From an uncultured Caulobacterales bacterium (GTDB taxonomy: Bacteria > Pseudomonadota > Alphaproteobacteria > Caulobacterales > Caulobacteraceae), in contig CAILTK010000091.1 in assembly GCA_903837135.1 (NCBI GenBank), positions 1-34,691 of the forward strand: a DNA stretch of 34,691 bases. Direction: 5' to 3'. Of the stretch, positions 27,351 to 34,012 are shown piece after piece. The notes beneath the pieces were generated by a model. The model worked only from the letters and a program-made list of their open reading frames with translations, did no database searches and was not told the DNA's origin. A program made the position numbers and the translations under genes. Within the stretch, counting starts at the first letter, position 1. Every line of letters starts with the position of its first letter.

Positions 27351-28211
27351 TCAGGTCTTCAGCCGCCAGCCGACTGCGAACAGCCGCCAGTTCACCACCG
27401 CCAGGGTCAGGACCAGCACGGCCGAGACCGCGGCGCCGATCGCCACATCGCCGGCGGAGGTCCCGAGGAAGCCGTATCGGAACCCGTCGATCAGGTAGAA
27501 CAGCGGGTTGTAATGGCTGATCGCGCGGAACGGCTCGGGCAGGCGGTCGACCGAATAGAAGGTGCCGGACAGGAAGGTCAGCGGCATGACCACGAAGTTG
27601 GTCACCGAGGCCAGGTGGTCGAACTTCTCCGCCCAGATCCCGGCCAGCATGCCGATCAGGCCGAGCAGCAGCGAGCCCATCAGGCCGAAATAGAGCACCG
27701 CCCACAGATGGGCGAAATGGTAGTGCGAGAACGGCCAGACCGCGACCGCCGTCACCAGGCCGACGAACAGGCCGCGCGTGGCGGCGCCGAGGCCGAAGCC
27801 GGCGGTCAGCTCGAAGGCCGACAGCGGCGGGGTGAGAAAGTCCGGCGCGGTGCCCATGATCTTCGCCTGCAGCAGCGAGGACGAGGAGTTGGCGAAGGCG
27901 TTGTTTAGGATCGACATCATGATCAGTCCGGGCCCGACGAACTCGCCGAAGCTGGCCGCCGCCGTCGGCCGCACCCCACGCATGGCGACCACGAACACCA
28001 TCATGTAGAGCAGGGTGGTGACGACGGGGGCGAACACCGTCTGCATGCCCACCTTCCAGAACCGCCGCACCTCCTTGACGTAGAGGGTCTTCAGCCCTTC
28101 CCAGTTGACCCCGCTGTAGCGCCGGGGTTCGAGCGGCGCGCGAACCCGCAGGGCGGGGGGCCTGGGGTCGGCCGATGCGTGGAGCGGGGCGGGGTCGAGA
28201 GCGAGCGTCAT
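27351..28211 (-). CDS. ABC-2 type transporter permease
   Basis: A 286-residue integral membrane component of the ABC-2 superfamily (YadH-like), carrying about six membrane spans. The family shows LYVKEVRRFWKVGMQTVFAPVVTTLLYMMVF, the PLTFLSGTFYS segment and the NPLFYLIDGFRYGF end. The substrate is not predictable. The ATPase partner usually encoded next door (YadG-like) is not in the window, so it must be elsewhere. The first 35 residues are proline/alanine-rich and lack a membrane span. It follows argD on the same strand, but the 130-base gap suggests a separate unit. Confidence 0.9.
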   Translation of the reverse strand: MTLALDPAPLHASADPRPPALRVRAPLEPRRYSGVNWEGLKTLYVKEVRRFWKVGMQTVFAPVVTTLLYMMVFVVAMRGVRPTAAASFGEFVGPGLIMMSILNNAFANSSSSLLQAKIMGTAPDFLTPPLSAFELTAGFGLGAATRGLFVGLVTAVAVWPFSHYHFAHLWAVLYFGLMGSLLLGLIGMLAGIWAEKFDHLASVTNFVVMPLTFLSGTFYSVDRLPEPFRAISHYNPLFYLIDGFRYGFLGTSAGDVAIGAAVSAVLVLTLAVVNWRLFAVGWRLKT

Positions 28212-28309
28212 GTCGCAGATGTGCGATGCGCAGCCCGATTGCGCAACCGGCCGCGGTGAGACCCGTCCTGCACTTCAGCCTTGCCGGAGCTTGCGCCGCC
28301 GCCTGCGGC

Positions 28310-28384
28310 GATTCAACATGTAGCATGCTGTGGAGAAGTGCATGGCGCCTATTGTGGCGCCCCGGCATTTAGATACTGTATCTA
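28310..28384 (+). promoter_or_regulatory. gcrA upstream control region: GANTC, DnaA-box-like site, 15-base palindrome
   Basis: The region between the divergent ABC permease and gcrA holds three signals. GATTC (28310-28314) is a GANTC site, methylated by CcrM in Caulobacter relatives. TGTGGAGAA (28329-28337) differs by one base from the reverse DnaA box TGTGGATAA; DnaA is known to act at gcrA in Caulobacter. TAGATACTGTATCTA (28370-28384) is a perfect palindrome around its central T, about 76 bases before the ATG and close to where a promoter would lie. Binding factors are inferred, not shown. Confidence 0.45.
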
Positions 28385-28460
28385 GCGTGTGCTGACGGGC
28401 TGTGGGGCTGCTTGGCACAAGATGTAGAGCAGCCGGGCAAGCACCACCATGGAGGCAGCG

Positions 28461-28961
28461 ATGGGATGGACGGACGAGCGGGTCTCGACCCTCAAAAGGC
28501 TTTGGCTCGAGGGCCTGAGCGCAAGCCAGATCGCCAAGCAACTCGGGGGCGTCACGCGCAACGCCGTCATCGGCAAGGTGCACCGCCTCGGCCTGTCGGG
28601 CCGGGCGACGCCCTCGCAACCCGCGCGTCCGGTGTTCAAGCCGCAGCGCCTGGCGCGTCCCGCCGCGCCGGCGCCTCAGCCGGTCCGCCGGGCGGTCGCC
28701 GTCGCCGCGCCGCCGTCCGAACCCCTGGTGCGCCGGGTCGAGGAGCCGGGCTCGGCCACGGTGCTCACCCTCGGCGCGCACATGTGCAAGTGGCCGATCG
28801 GCGATCCCTCGTCGGACGGATTCAGCTTCTGCGGCCGGCGCACCGGCGAGGACGGGCCCTACTGCAACGAGCACGCGCGGGTGGCCTACCAGCCGGCGGT
28901 GAAGAAGTCGGGCCGCAGCGGCCCGTCCGACCTCGCCCGGTCGCTGCGTCGGTACATCTGA
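28461..28961 (+). CDS. gcrA: Cell-cycle regulator GcrA
   Basis: A 166-residue GcrA, the alphaproteobacterial sigma-70 cofactor that activates genes with methylated GANTC promoters during S phase. The N-terminal DNA-binding domain WTDERVSTLKRLWLEGLSASQIAKQLGGVTRNAVIGKVHRLGLSGRA is almost unchanged from the family. The C-terminal RNAP-binding domain has CKWPIGDPSSDGFSFCGRRTGEDGPYC with the characteristic cysteines. I chose ATG 28461: GGAGG six bases upstream is its ribosome binding site and the ATG at 28449 overlaps that site. A strong terminator follows. Confidence 0.97.
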   Translation: MGWTDERVSTLKRLWLEGLSASQIAKQLGGVTRNAVIGKVHRLGLSGRATPSQPARPVFKPQRLARPAAPAPQPVRRAVAVAAPPSEPLVRRVEEPGSATVLTLGAHMCKWPIGDPSSDGFSFCGRRTGEDGPYCNEHARVAYQPAVKKSGRSGPSDLARSLRRYI

Positions 28962-29014
28962 CGCGTCGGCGTCTGCCGCGTCGTTGCGGCGGCGGGCTCG
29001 GCCCGAGACAGCAT

Positions 29015-29049
29015 AAAGGCCGGCGAGGGCGACCTCGCCGGCCTTTTTT
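29015..29049 (+). terminator. Strong rho-independent terminator after gcrA
   Basis: A 14-base perfect stem (AAAGGCCGGCGAGG, 29015-29028, and CCTCGCCGGCCTTT, 29033-29046) with a GCGA loop, followed by TTTTTT. It ends gcrA on the plus strand. On the minus strand the stem is followed by TTTATG, so it may also serve rpmE, which ends 24 bases away in the opposite direction. Confidence 0.9.
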
Positions 29050-29072
29050 GATGGGCCGGAGCCGTACGCCGC

Positions 29073-29297
29073 CTATTTGCGGGTGAAGGCGCCGAACTTG
29101 GCGTTGAAGCGCGACACCCGGCCGCCCCGGTCGAGCAGGGTCTGGTTGCCGCCGGTCCAGGCCGGGTGGGTCTTGGGATCGATGTCGAGGTTCAGAACCG
29201 CGTCCGGCTTCCCGTAGGTGGAGCGCGTCCGGTAGGTCGTGCCGTCGGTCATCGTGACGGTGATGAAGTGGTAATCCGGGTGACCTTCTTTTTTCAT
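29073..29297 (-). CDS. rpmE: 50S ribosomal protein L31
   Basis: A 74-residue L31 of the non-zinc-ribbon alphaproteobacterial type. The start [22 protein letters not shown] and the [30 protein letters not shown] end match the family, and no CxxC zinc motif is present. I start at ATG 29297 since the longer ORF from 29348 adds a non-family leader. The intergenic hairpin upstream (29337-29374) separates it from the DUF1150 gene. Confidence 0.95.
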   Translation of the reverse strand: MKKEGHPDYHFITVTMTDGTTYRTRSTYGKPDAVLNLDIDPKTHPAWTGGNQTLLDRGGRVSRFNAKFGAFTRK

Positions 29298-29336
29298 CGC
29301 CGTATCCCCGCCGGGCACGCCGGCGCAAATCAAGGA

Positions 29337-29374
29337 AGAGCCCGCCACCGCCGGAGGGCGGCAGGGCGGGCTCT
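29337..29374 (-). terminator. Two-part hairpin between DUF1150 gene and rpmE
   Basis: AGAGCCCGCC (29337-29346) pairs perfectly with GGCGGGCTCT (29365-29374); inside, CCGCC (29348-29352) pairs with GGCGG (29357-29361). On the minus strand the stem runs into TTCCTTGATTTG, moderately T-rich. It probably ends the hsp20-DUF1150 transcript before rpmE. Confidence 0.5.
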
Positions 29375-29431
29375 GGAAGGGCGCGCTTCTACAGAAACGG
29401 CGGGCGGATGTCCAGCCGTGTTGACGCGCGG

Positions 29432-29686
29432 TTAGTGGACCGATACCGGCGCGAGCTCGTTGGCCACGGCCGCGGCGTAGGCCGACTCCCGGTCGGTCAG
29501 CACCGCCAGACGCGCGCCATCGGCCCGGTGCACGGCATAGAGAATCTGGTCGGGCAGGAGCTCGAAGCTCTGCAGCGCCTCCTTCGGCGCGCCGGCGAGA
29601 ACCTCCTCGGCTTTCACCGGCCGGACGTAGACCAGATCGGGGCCGCCGAGGGCGGCGAATGCTTCAGTCGTCAGATGGGGCGTCAT
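29432..29686 (-). CDS. DUF1150 family protein
   Basis: An 84-residue DUF1150 protein with the typical core [13 protein letters not shown] and the [33 protein letters not shown] segment. Its function is unknown. DUF1150 genes in alphaproteobacteria usually sit directly after an hsp20 gene, as here (47 bases downstream), so co-transcription with hsp20 and a stress-linked role are reasonable inferences. Confidence 0.93.
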   Translation of the reverse strand: MTPHLTTEAFAALGGPDLVYVRPVKAEEVLAGAPKEALQSFELLPDQILYAVHRADGARLAVLTDRESAYAAAVANELAPVSVH

Positions 29687-29733
29687 GATGACCGCCTCCT
29701 TTCAATCAATGAACGATCACGCAGCCGCTAGGT

Positions 29734-30162
29734 TCAGCCGGCCGTGCGAATGGGGATACGCTTGGCGACGGCCTCGGGCTCGGGCCGCGTCACGTCGACG
29801 TGCAGCAGCCCATGTTCGAGGACGGCGCCCTCCACCTGCATGCCGTCGGCCAGCACGAAGGTCCGCATGAAGCCGCGCGCGGCGATCCCCCGATGGAGGT
29901 AGCCTTGCGTATCGGTCCGCTCGCCCTCCGCCTCGCGGCGTCCGGCGACGATCAGCTGTCGATTCTCCACCGTCACGTGGAGCTGGTCGGGCGCGAACCC
30001 GGCCACCGCCAGCGTGATGCGTAGCCGATCATCGGCCAGCTGTTCGACATTGTAGGGAGGATAGGTCTCGGCCGCCGCCTTGGCGGCCCGCTCGATCAAC
30101 AGCCGGGTGTGCTCGAACCCGAGCAGAAACGGACTGTCGAACACGATGGTGCGCGTCGTCAT
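29734..30162 (-). CDS. Small heat-shock protein, Hsp20 family
   Basis: A 142-residue alpha-crystallin-domain chaperone of the IbpA type that holds unfolded proteins until refolding. The N-terminal FDSPFLLGFEHTRLLIERAAKAAAETYPPYNVEQ and the crystallin core (RLRITLAVAGFAPDQLHVTVENRQLIVAGRR through YLHRGIAARGFMRTFVLADGMQVEGAVLEHGLLHVDVTR) match closely. The C-terminal IPI motif (KRIPIRTAG) is present. I start at ATG 30162 (MTTRTIVFD); an ATG-like extension to 30195 runs through the leader hairpin. Regulation by a heat-shock promoter and RNA thermometer is likely (see 30171-30273). Confidence 0.95.
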   Translation of the reverse strand: MTTRTIVFDSPFLLGFEHTRLLIERAAKAAAETYPPYNVEQLADDRLRITLAVAGFAPDQLHVTVENRQLIVAGRREAEGERTDTQGYLHRGIAARGFMRTFVLADGMQVEGAVLEHGLLHVDVTRPEPEAVAKRIPIRTAG

Positions 30163-30170
30163 GGTTGGCC

Positions 30171-30192
30171 AAGTCCTCGCTACAAGCGACTT
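30171..30192 (-). promoter_or_regulatory. ROSE-like hairpin covering the hsp20 ribosome binding site
   Basis: In the hsp20 leader, UCGCU (complement of 30185-30189) pairs with AGCGA, directly joined to the Shine-Dalgarno-like GAGGA (complement of 30174-30178), 11 bases before the ATG. Outer AAGUC/GACUU pairs can further enclose the site. A UYGCU motif opposite the Shine-Dalgarno is the hallmark of ROSE-type thermosensors that control hsp20 genes in rhizobia and other bacteria. The function is inferred. Confidence 0.45.
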
Positions 30193-30244
30193 CACCTTGC
30201 CGGGACCCGCCCAAGAGCGGCGCGAGCCTCGGCTTAGTCTTCCC

Positions 30245-30273
30245 TAGATGGGAGGCGTGCGGCGCCTTTGCAA
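30245..30273 (-). promoter_or_regulatory. Candidate sigma-32 promoter for hsp20
   Basis: Read on the minus strand, TTGCAAA (30273-30267) resembles the heat-shock -35 CTTGAAA, and CCCATCTA (30252-30245) fits the -10 CCCCATNTA. The 14-base spacing is within the normal range. Transcription would begin near 30238, giving a leader of about 75 bases that contains the ROSE-like hairpin. It starts right after the stop codon of the pseudouridine synthase gene. Confidence 0.55.
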
Positions 30274-30282
30274 CAGTACGCG

Positions 30283-31050
30283 TTACATAGCCTCGGCGAT
30301 CAGGGCGGTCCGTTCGTCCGGCGTCAGCGGCCGCCAGCGGCCCTCGGGCATGTCGCCGAGGGTGAGCGGCCCGATCCGCACGCGGAACAGATCCACCACC
30401 TTCAGGTCCACCAGCTCGCACATCCGTCGGATCTGCCGGTTGCGACCCTCGTGCAGCACCATGCACAGGCGCTGATCGGAGATCACCTCCACCTCGGCCG
30501 GCTTGAGCTTCCGGTCGTCGAGCTCCAGGCCATGGCGAAGAAGGCTGAGCTTCTGCGGCGTCACCTCGCCCATCACCGCCACCCGGTATTCCTTGTCGAG
30601 GGCGGAGGCCGGCCCGATCACGGCCTTGGCCACCACGCCGTCGTCGGACAGCAGCAGCAGGCCGCGCGACGGCATGTCGAGCCGGCCCACCGGCGCCAGC
30701 CGGGTGTCCCGGCCCGGAATGGTCCGGCTTCGGCCGTAGAGGGTCTGGCGGGTGAGCAGGCGGATGGCGGGGATCTGTCCCGGCTCGGGCTGGGCGGAGA
30801 CCACACCCACCGGCTTGTGCAGCATGACGGTGAAGCCGCCCTCGAGCTTGGCGTCCGCGGCGTCGGCCAGGGTCAGGGTCTGACCGTGGGCGATCTTGCG
30901 CCCGGCGTCCGTCACCGTCTCGCCGTCGATCGACACCAGGCCCTGGGCGATCAGGGCCTCGGCCTCGCGGCGCGAGCAGACGCCGCTCTGCGCCAGCCAG
31001 CGGTTCACCCGTTGCGGATCGGGTTCCTCATATCGTCGAACGAAGGCCAT
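30283..31050 (-). CDS. rluF: RluF-type 23S rRNA pseudouridine synthase
   Basis: A 255-residue RsuA/RluB/E/F-family pseudouridine synthase. An N-terminal S4 domain (RVNRWLAQSGVCSRREAEALIAQGLVSIDGE) is followed by the catalytic GRLDMPSRGLLLLSDDG, which carries the active-site aspartate, and EGRNRQIRRMCELVDLKVVDLFRVRIGPLTLGDMPEGRWRPLT. That final segment is closest to RluF (U2604 of E. coli 23S rRNA), though an RluB-like target is possible. Transcription of hsp20 starts directly beyond its end. Confidence 0.88.
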   Translation of the reverse strand: MAFVRRYEEPDPQRVNRWLAQSGVCSRREAEALIAQGLVSIDGETVTDAGRKIAHGQTLTLADAADAKLEGGFTVMLHKPVGVVSAQPEPGQIPAIRLLTRQTLYGRSRTIPGRDTRLAPVGRLDMPSRGLLLLSDDGVVAKAVIGPASALDKEYRVAVMGEVTPQKLSLLRHGLELDDRKLKPAEVEVISDQRLCMVLHEGRNRQIRRMCELVDLKVVDLFRVRIGPLTLGDMPEGRWRPLTPDERTALIAEAM

Positions 31051-31058
31051 CGCCGCAT

Positions 31059-31163
31059 CTAGAGCACGTTCCGAAAAGTGGGAACCGGTTTTCGGACCAA
31101 ACGCGCGTCAAATCAGAGGCCTAGAGCGCCGGTTTGAGTCCATCAGATCGAAACGCGCTCTAG
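31059..31163. repeat. 105-base alphaproteobacterial intergenic palindromic repeat
   Basis: The element begins CTAGAGC and ends GCTCTAG, its reverse complement. Inside are two hairpins: CCGAAAA/TTTTCGG (31071-31077 and 31089-31095) around GTGGGAACCGG, and AGAGCGC-type arms with GTTTGA/TCGAAAC (about 31122-31161). It closely resembles the many-copy palindromic elements found between genes in Caulobacterales and Rhizobiales. It lies in the divergent gap between rluF and the flavoprotein gene, so it could influence both promoters. Copy number elsewhere in the genome cannot be seen here. Confidence 0.65.
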
Positions 31164-31195
31164 GCGTTGCGGCGGGTTGGCGCCAAGACGCACGC

Positions 31196-32374
31196 ATGGA
31201 TCGGTTCGACGTGGTGGTGATCGGCGCGGGCGCGGCGGGCATGATGTGCGCCCTCGAGGCGGGCAAGCGCGGCCGCCGCGTGCTGGTGCTCGATCACGCC
31301 TCGGCGCCCGGCGAGAAGATCCGCATCTCCGGCGGCGGCCGGTGCAACTTCACGAACCTCGAGGCCGACCGGACCGACCGCTTTCTGTCGCGCAATCCCC
31401 GCTTCGCCCGCTCCGCCCTCAGCCGCTTCCGGCCGCGGGACATGATCGCCATGGTCGACCGCCATCAGATCGCCTGGCATGAGAAGACCCTCGGCCAGTT
31501 GTTCTGCGACGGTTCGGCGCGCCAGATCGTCGAGCTGTTCACCGGCGAAATGGCGGCCGCGGGGGCGGCGTTGAGGCTCGGCCAGGCGGTGACGCGGCTC
31601 GAGAAGACCGAGGACGGTTTCGTCCTCGACGCCGGCGGGCCGATCGCCTGCGCCAGCCTGGTGATCGCCACCGGCGGCAAGTCGATCCCCAAGATGGGGG
31701 CGAGCGGCTTCGCCTACGATGTCGCGCGCCGGTTCGGGCTGGACCTGGTCGAGACCCGCCCGGGACTCGTGCCGCTGACCTTCGAGGCCGGCCTCCTGCA
31801 AAGACTGGCGCCCCTGGCCGGGGTCGCCGTCGACGTCCGCGTGAGCTCGGGCGGGACCAGCTTCGAAGAGGCCATGCTGTTCACCCACCGCGGCCTTTCC
31901 GGACCGGCCGTCCTACAGATTTCGTCCTACTGGCGGGAGGGCGGCGAGATCGCGATCGACATGGCCCCGGGCGTGGACGTTTTCACCGCCCTGCGCGCCG
32001 CGCGCCAGGCGAACGGCCGGCAGGGCGCCGCGACGGCCCTCGGCGCACACCTGCCGCAGCGGCTCGCCAGACTACTCGTCGAACAGGCGGGTCTCGACGG
32101 CCCGCTGGGCGGCGCGGCCGACACGGCCTTACGCGCCCTGGCCGAGGCGACCAATCGCTGGCGGGTGAAGCCGGTGGGATCCGAAGGCTACCGGACCGCG
32201 GAGGTCACCCTGGGCGGCGTCGATACCGACGACCTCGATCAGCGGACCCTGCAGGCGAAGGCGGTTCCCGGTCTTTTCTTCGTCGGCGAAGCGGTGGACG
32301 TCACCGGCTGGCTCGGCGGCTACAATTTCCAGTGGGCCTGGGCCTCGGGCTGGTGCGCCGGGCAGGCGGCGTGA
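31196..32374 (+). CDS. HI0933/BaiN-type NAD(P)/FAD-dependent oxidoreductase
   Basis: A 392-residue flavoprotein of the HI0933/YhiN/BaiN family. The N-terminal dinucleotide fold has VVVIGAGAAGMMCALEAGKRGRRVLVLDH, followed by the family motif GEKIRISGGGRCNFTN; VIATGGKSIPKMGASG and the closing FFVGEAVDVTGWLGGYNFQWAWASG are also typical. The reaction is unknown for most members. I chose ATG 31196 because the Rossmann motif begins a few residues in; a longer in-frame ORF from 30896 runs through the repeat element. Cytoplasmic. Confidence 0.92.
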   Translation: MDRFDVVVIGAGAAGMMCALEAGKRGRRVLVLDHASAPGEKIRISGGGRCNFTNLEADRTDRFLSRNPRFARSALSRFRPRDMIAMVDRHQIAWHEKTLGQLFCDGSARQIVELFTGEMAAAGAALRLGQAVTRLEKTEDGFVLDAGGPIACASLVIATGGKSIPKMGASGFAYDVARRFGLDLVETRPGLVPLTFEAGLLQRLAPLAGVAVDVRVSSGGTSFEEAMLFTHRGLSGPAVLQISSYWREGGEIAIDMAPGVDVFTALRAARQANGRQGAATALGAHLPQRLARLLVEQAGLDGPLGGAADTALRALAEATNRWRVKPVGSEGYRTAEVTLGGVDTDDLDQRTLQAKAVPGLFFVGEAVDVTGWLGGYNFQWAWASGWCAGQAA

Positions 32375-32400
32375 CGCCGGTCCTGGCGCTGTTGGGGGGG

Positions 32401-32476
32401 TGGTGGAGCTAAGCGGAGTCGAACCGCTGACCTCTTGAATGCCATTCAAGCGCTCTACCAGCTGAGCTATAGCCCC
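32401..32476 (-). tRNA. tRNA-Ala (anticodon GGC)
   Basis: A complete minus-strand cloverleaf with encoded CCA. Acceptor arms GGGGCTA and TAGCTCC pair with one G-U, the D-stem is GCTC/GAGC, and the anticodon stem CTTGA/TCAAG holds the loop ATGGCAT with anticodon GGC, reading GCC (and GCU). The T-loop is TTCGACT. It lies 26 bases after the flavoprotein gene and is convergent with it. Confidence 0.97.
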
Positions 32477-32612
32477 ATTGGTCCCGGGAAGGATCGCGCG
32501 AAGTCCTGACCTCTGGTGGGGGCCGGGGCGCGAGGGGCCGGGTTCTACGTCAGGCGTCCGGGGAGATCAAGCCCGCCCGGACGCCCGTCGCACGCCCCGC
32601 CCAAGAAGTCCG

Positions 32613-33101
32613 TCAGGGCTCCCGTTCGTCTTCCGGCAGGCCTTCGATGTCGCCGTCGTCGAAGTCCTCGTCGTCGTCCTCCAGGAACGGCACGTCGTCG
32701 GTATCGTCTTCCTCGAGGCCCTCTTCCTCCTCGATGCCGACGCCGAGATCGGGTTCGGCGGGCCCGGGCACGCCCGGATCGAGTTCGACGTCGTCGGCCT
32801 CCAGGGGTTCGGCGTCCGGAATCTCCTCGTCGAGCTCGGGCGTATCGTCGGCTTCTTCCTCGAGACCGTCGGTTTCCGCCTCGGTATCCTCGGCGTCGGC
32901 TTCCTTGACCTTGGCCTCGGCCTCATCGCGGTCGTAGTCGGGCGTCGCGCCCCGGGTGCGGGTGCGGCGCGAGCGCAGGGCTTCTTCGGGATCGAAGTCC
33001 GACCCGCACTTGGGGCAGTGCGCCGGGCGCTTGCCGAGATCGTAGAATTTGGTCTGACAGGTGGGGCAAATCTGCTTCGCCCCCAGTTCGGGGTTAGCCA
33101 A
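32613..33101 (-). CDS. TIGR02300 family protein (FYDLN acid domain)
   Basis: A 162-residue protein of an alphaproteobacterial family with unknown function. The N-terminus ANPELGAKQICPTCQTKFYDLGKRPAHCPKCGSDF has a zinc-ribbon CxxC pair on each side of the FYDL motif. The rest is extremely acidic, with long runs of D and E, and probably disordered. I start it at the TTG at 33101 (LANPELG; normally MA-PELG in the family), with GAAGG eight bases upstream; a GTG at 33152 would add 17 non-family residues. It is divergent from cmk. Confidence 0.85.
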   Translation of the reverse strand: MANPELGAKQICPTCQTKFYDLGKRPAHCPKCGSDFDPEEALRSRRTRTRGATPDYDRDEAEAKVKEADAEDTEAETDGLEEEADDTPELDEEIPDAEPLEADDVELDPGVPGPAEPDLGVGIEEEEGLEEDDTDDVPFLEDDDEDFDDGDIEGLPEDEREP

Positions 33102-33181
33102 CGGGTGAACCTTCGAGTTCGCGGGATAGGGGATTGCGGGGTCCCTTGCCACGGAGAAACCGAGGTGTCAAAGCCCCGGCC

Positions 33182-33850
33182 ATGCCCCACGGCCCGGCCT
33201 CCCCCTTCGTCATCGCCGTCGACGGCGCCGCCGCGTCGGGCAAGGGGACCATCGCCGGAAAGCTCGCGACCCACTACGGCCTGCCGCATCTCGACACCGG
33301 CCTGCTCTATCGCGCCGTCGGCGCGGCCATGGCCGAGGCCGGCGCGGACCTCGACGACGCGGATACGGCGGGACGGCTGGCGCGGGCCCTCGACCTTGGC
33401 CGGCTCGGCGATTCCGCACTGACCACCGCCGCCGCCGGCGAGGCCGCGAGCCGGGTGGCGGCCCTGCCGGAGGTGCGCGCCGCCCTTCTGGCGCTGCAGA
33501 AGGATTTCGCCAGCCAGCCGGGCGGCGCGGTGCTGGACGGGCGCGACATCGGCACGGTGATCGCGCCCGCGGCGCCGGCCAAGCTCTATGTCTCCGCCGC
33601 GCCCGAGGTGCGGGCGCATCGCCGCTGGCTGCAGACCTCGGCGCGGGGCGAGGCGCGCACGGAGGCCGAGACCCTGGCCGATCTGCTGAAGCGCGACGCC
33701 CGCGACGCCGGACGCGCGGACGCGCCGATGCGGAGGGCCGACGATGCGGTCTTGCTCGACACCAGCTTGATGAGTATATCCACGGCCTTCGATGAGGCTC
33801 TCCGCCACGTCGAGCAGGCGCGTCGCCGCTGGGAAGCCCTCACGGGCTGA
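33182..33850 (+). CDS. cmk: Cytidylate kinase
   Basis: A 222-residue cytidylate kinase that phosphorylates CMP and dCMP for nucleotide supply. The P-loop is VIAVDGAAASGKGT, followed by HLDTGLLYRAVG; VLDGRDIGTVIAP and the KLYVSAAPEVRAHRR segment carry the family's LID and nucleotide-binding residues, and DDAVLLDTSLMSI is near the end. I use ATG 33182. cmk upstream of rpsA is a widely conserved pairing. The 162-base gap suggests that rpsA also has its own promoter. Confidence 0.97.
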   Translation: MPHGPASPFVIAVDGAAASGKGTIAGKLATHYGLPHLDTGLLYRAVGAAMAEAGADLDDADTAGRLARALDLGRLGDSALTTAAAGEAASRVAALPEVRAALLALQKDFASQPGGAVLDGRDIGTVIAPAAPAKLYVSAAPEVRAHRRWLQTSARGEARTEAETLADLLKRDARDAGRADAPMRRADDAVLLDTSLMSISTAFDEALRHVEQARRRWEALTG

Positions 33851-34012
33851 GCATCGGCCAATCCAACCGCGCCGCTCTGGACGAGGCCGCCCCTTCCGAT
33901 CCGCATCTTACGGCGTCGCTGCGCGCGGCGTCCGCATGGGCATTTCCACTTCAACCCCTGACAGCCGCCGCCGGTCCCGCGACCGCGCCGGCCGATACCC
34001 TTAGGAGCCTGC

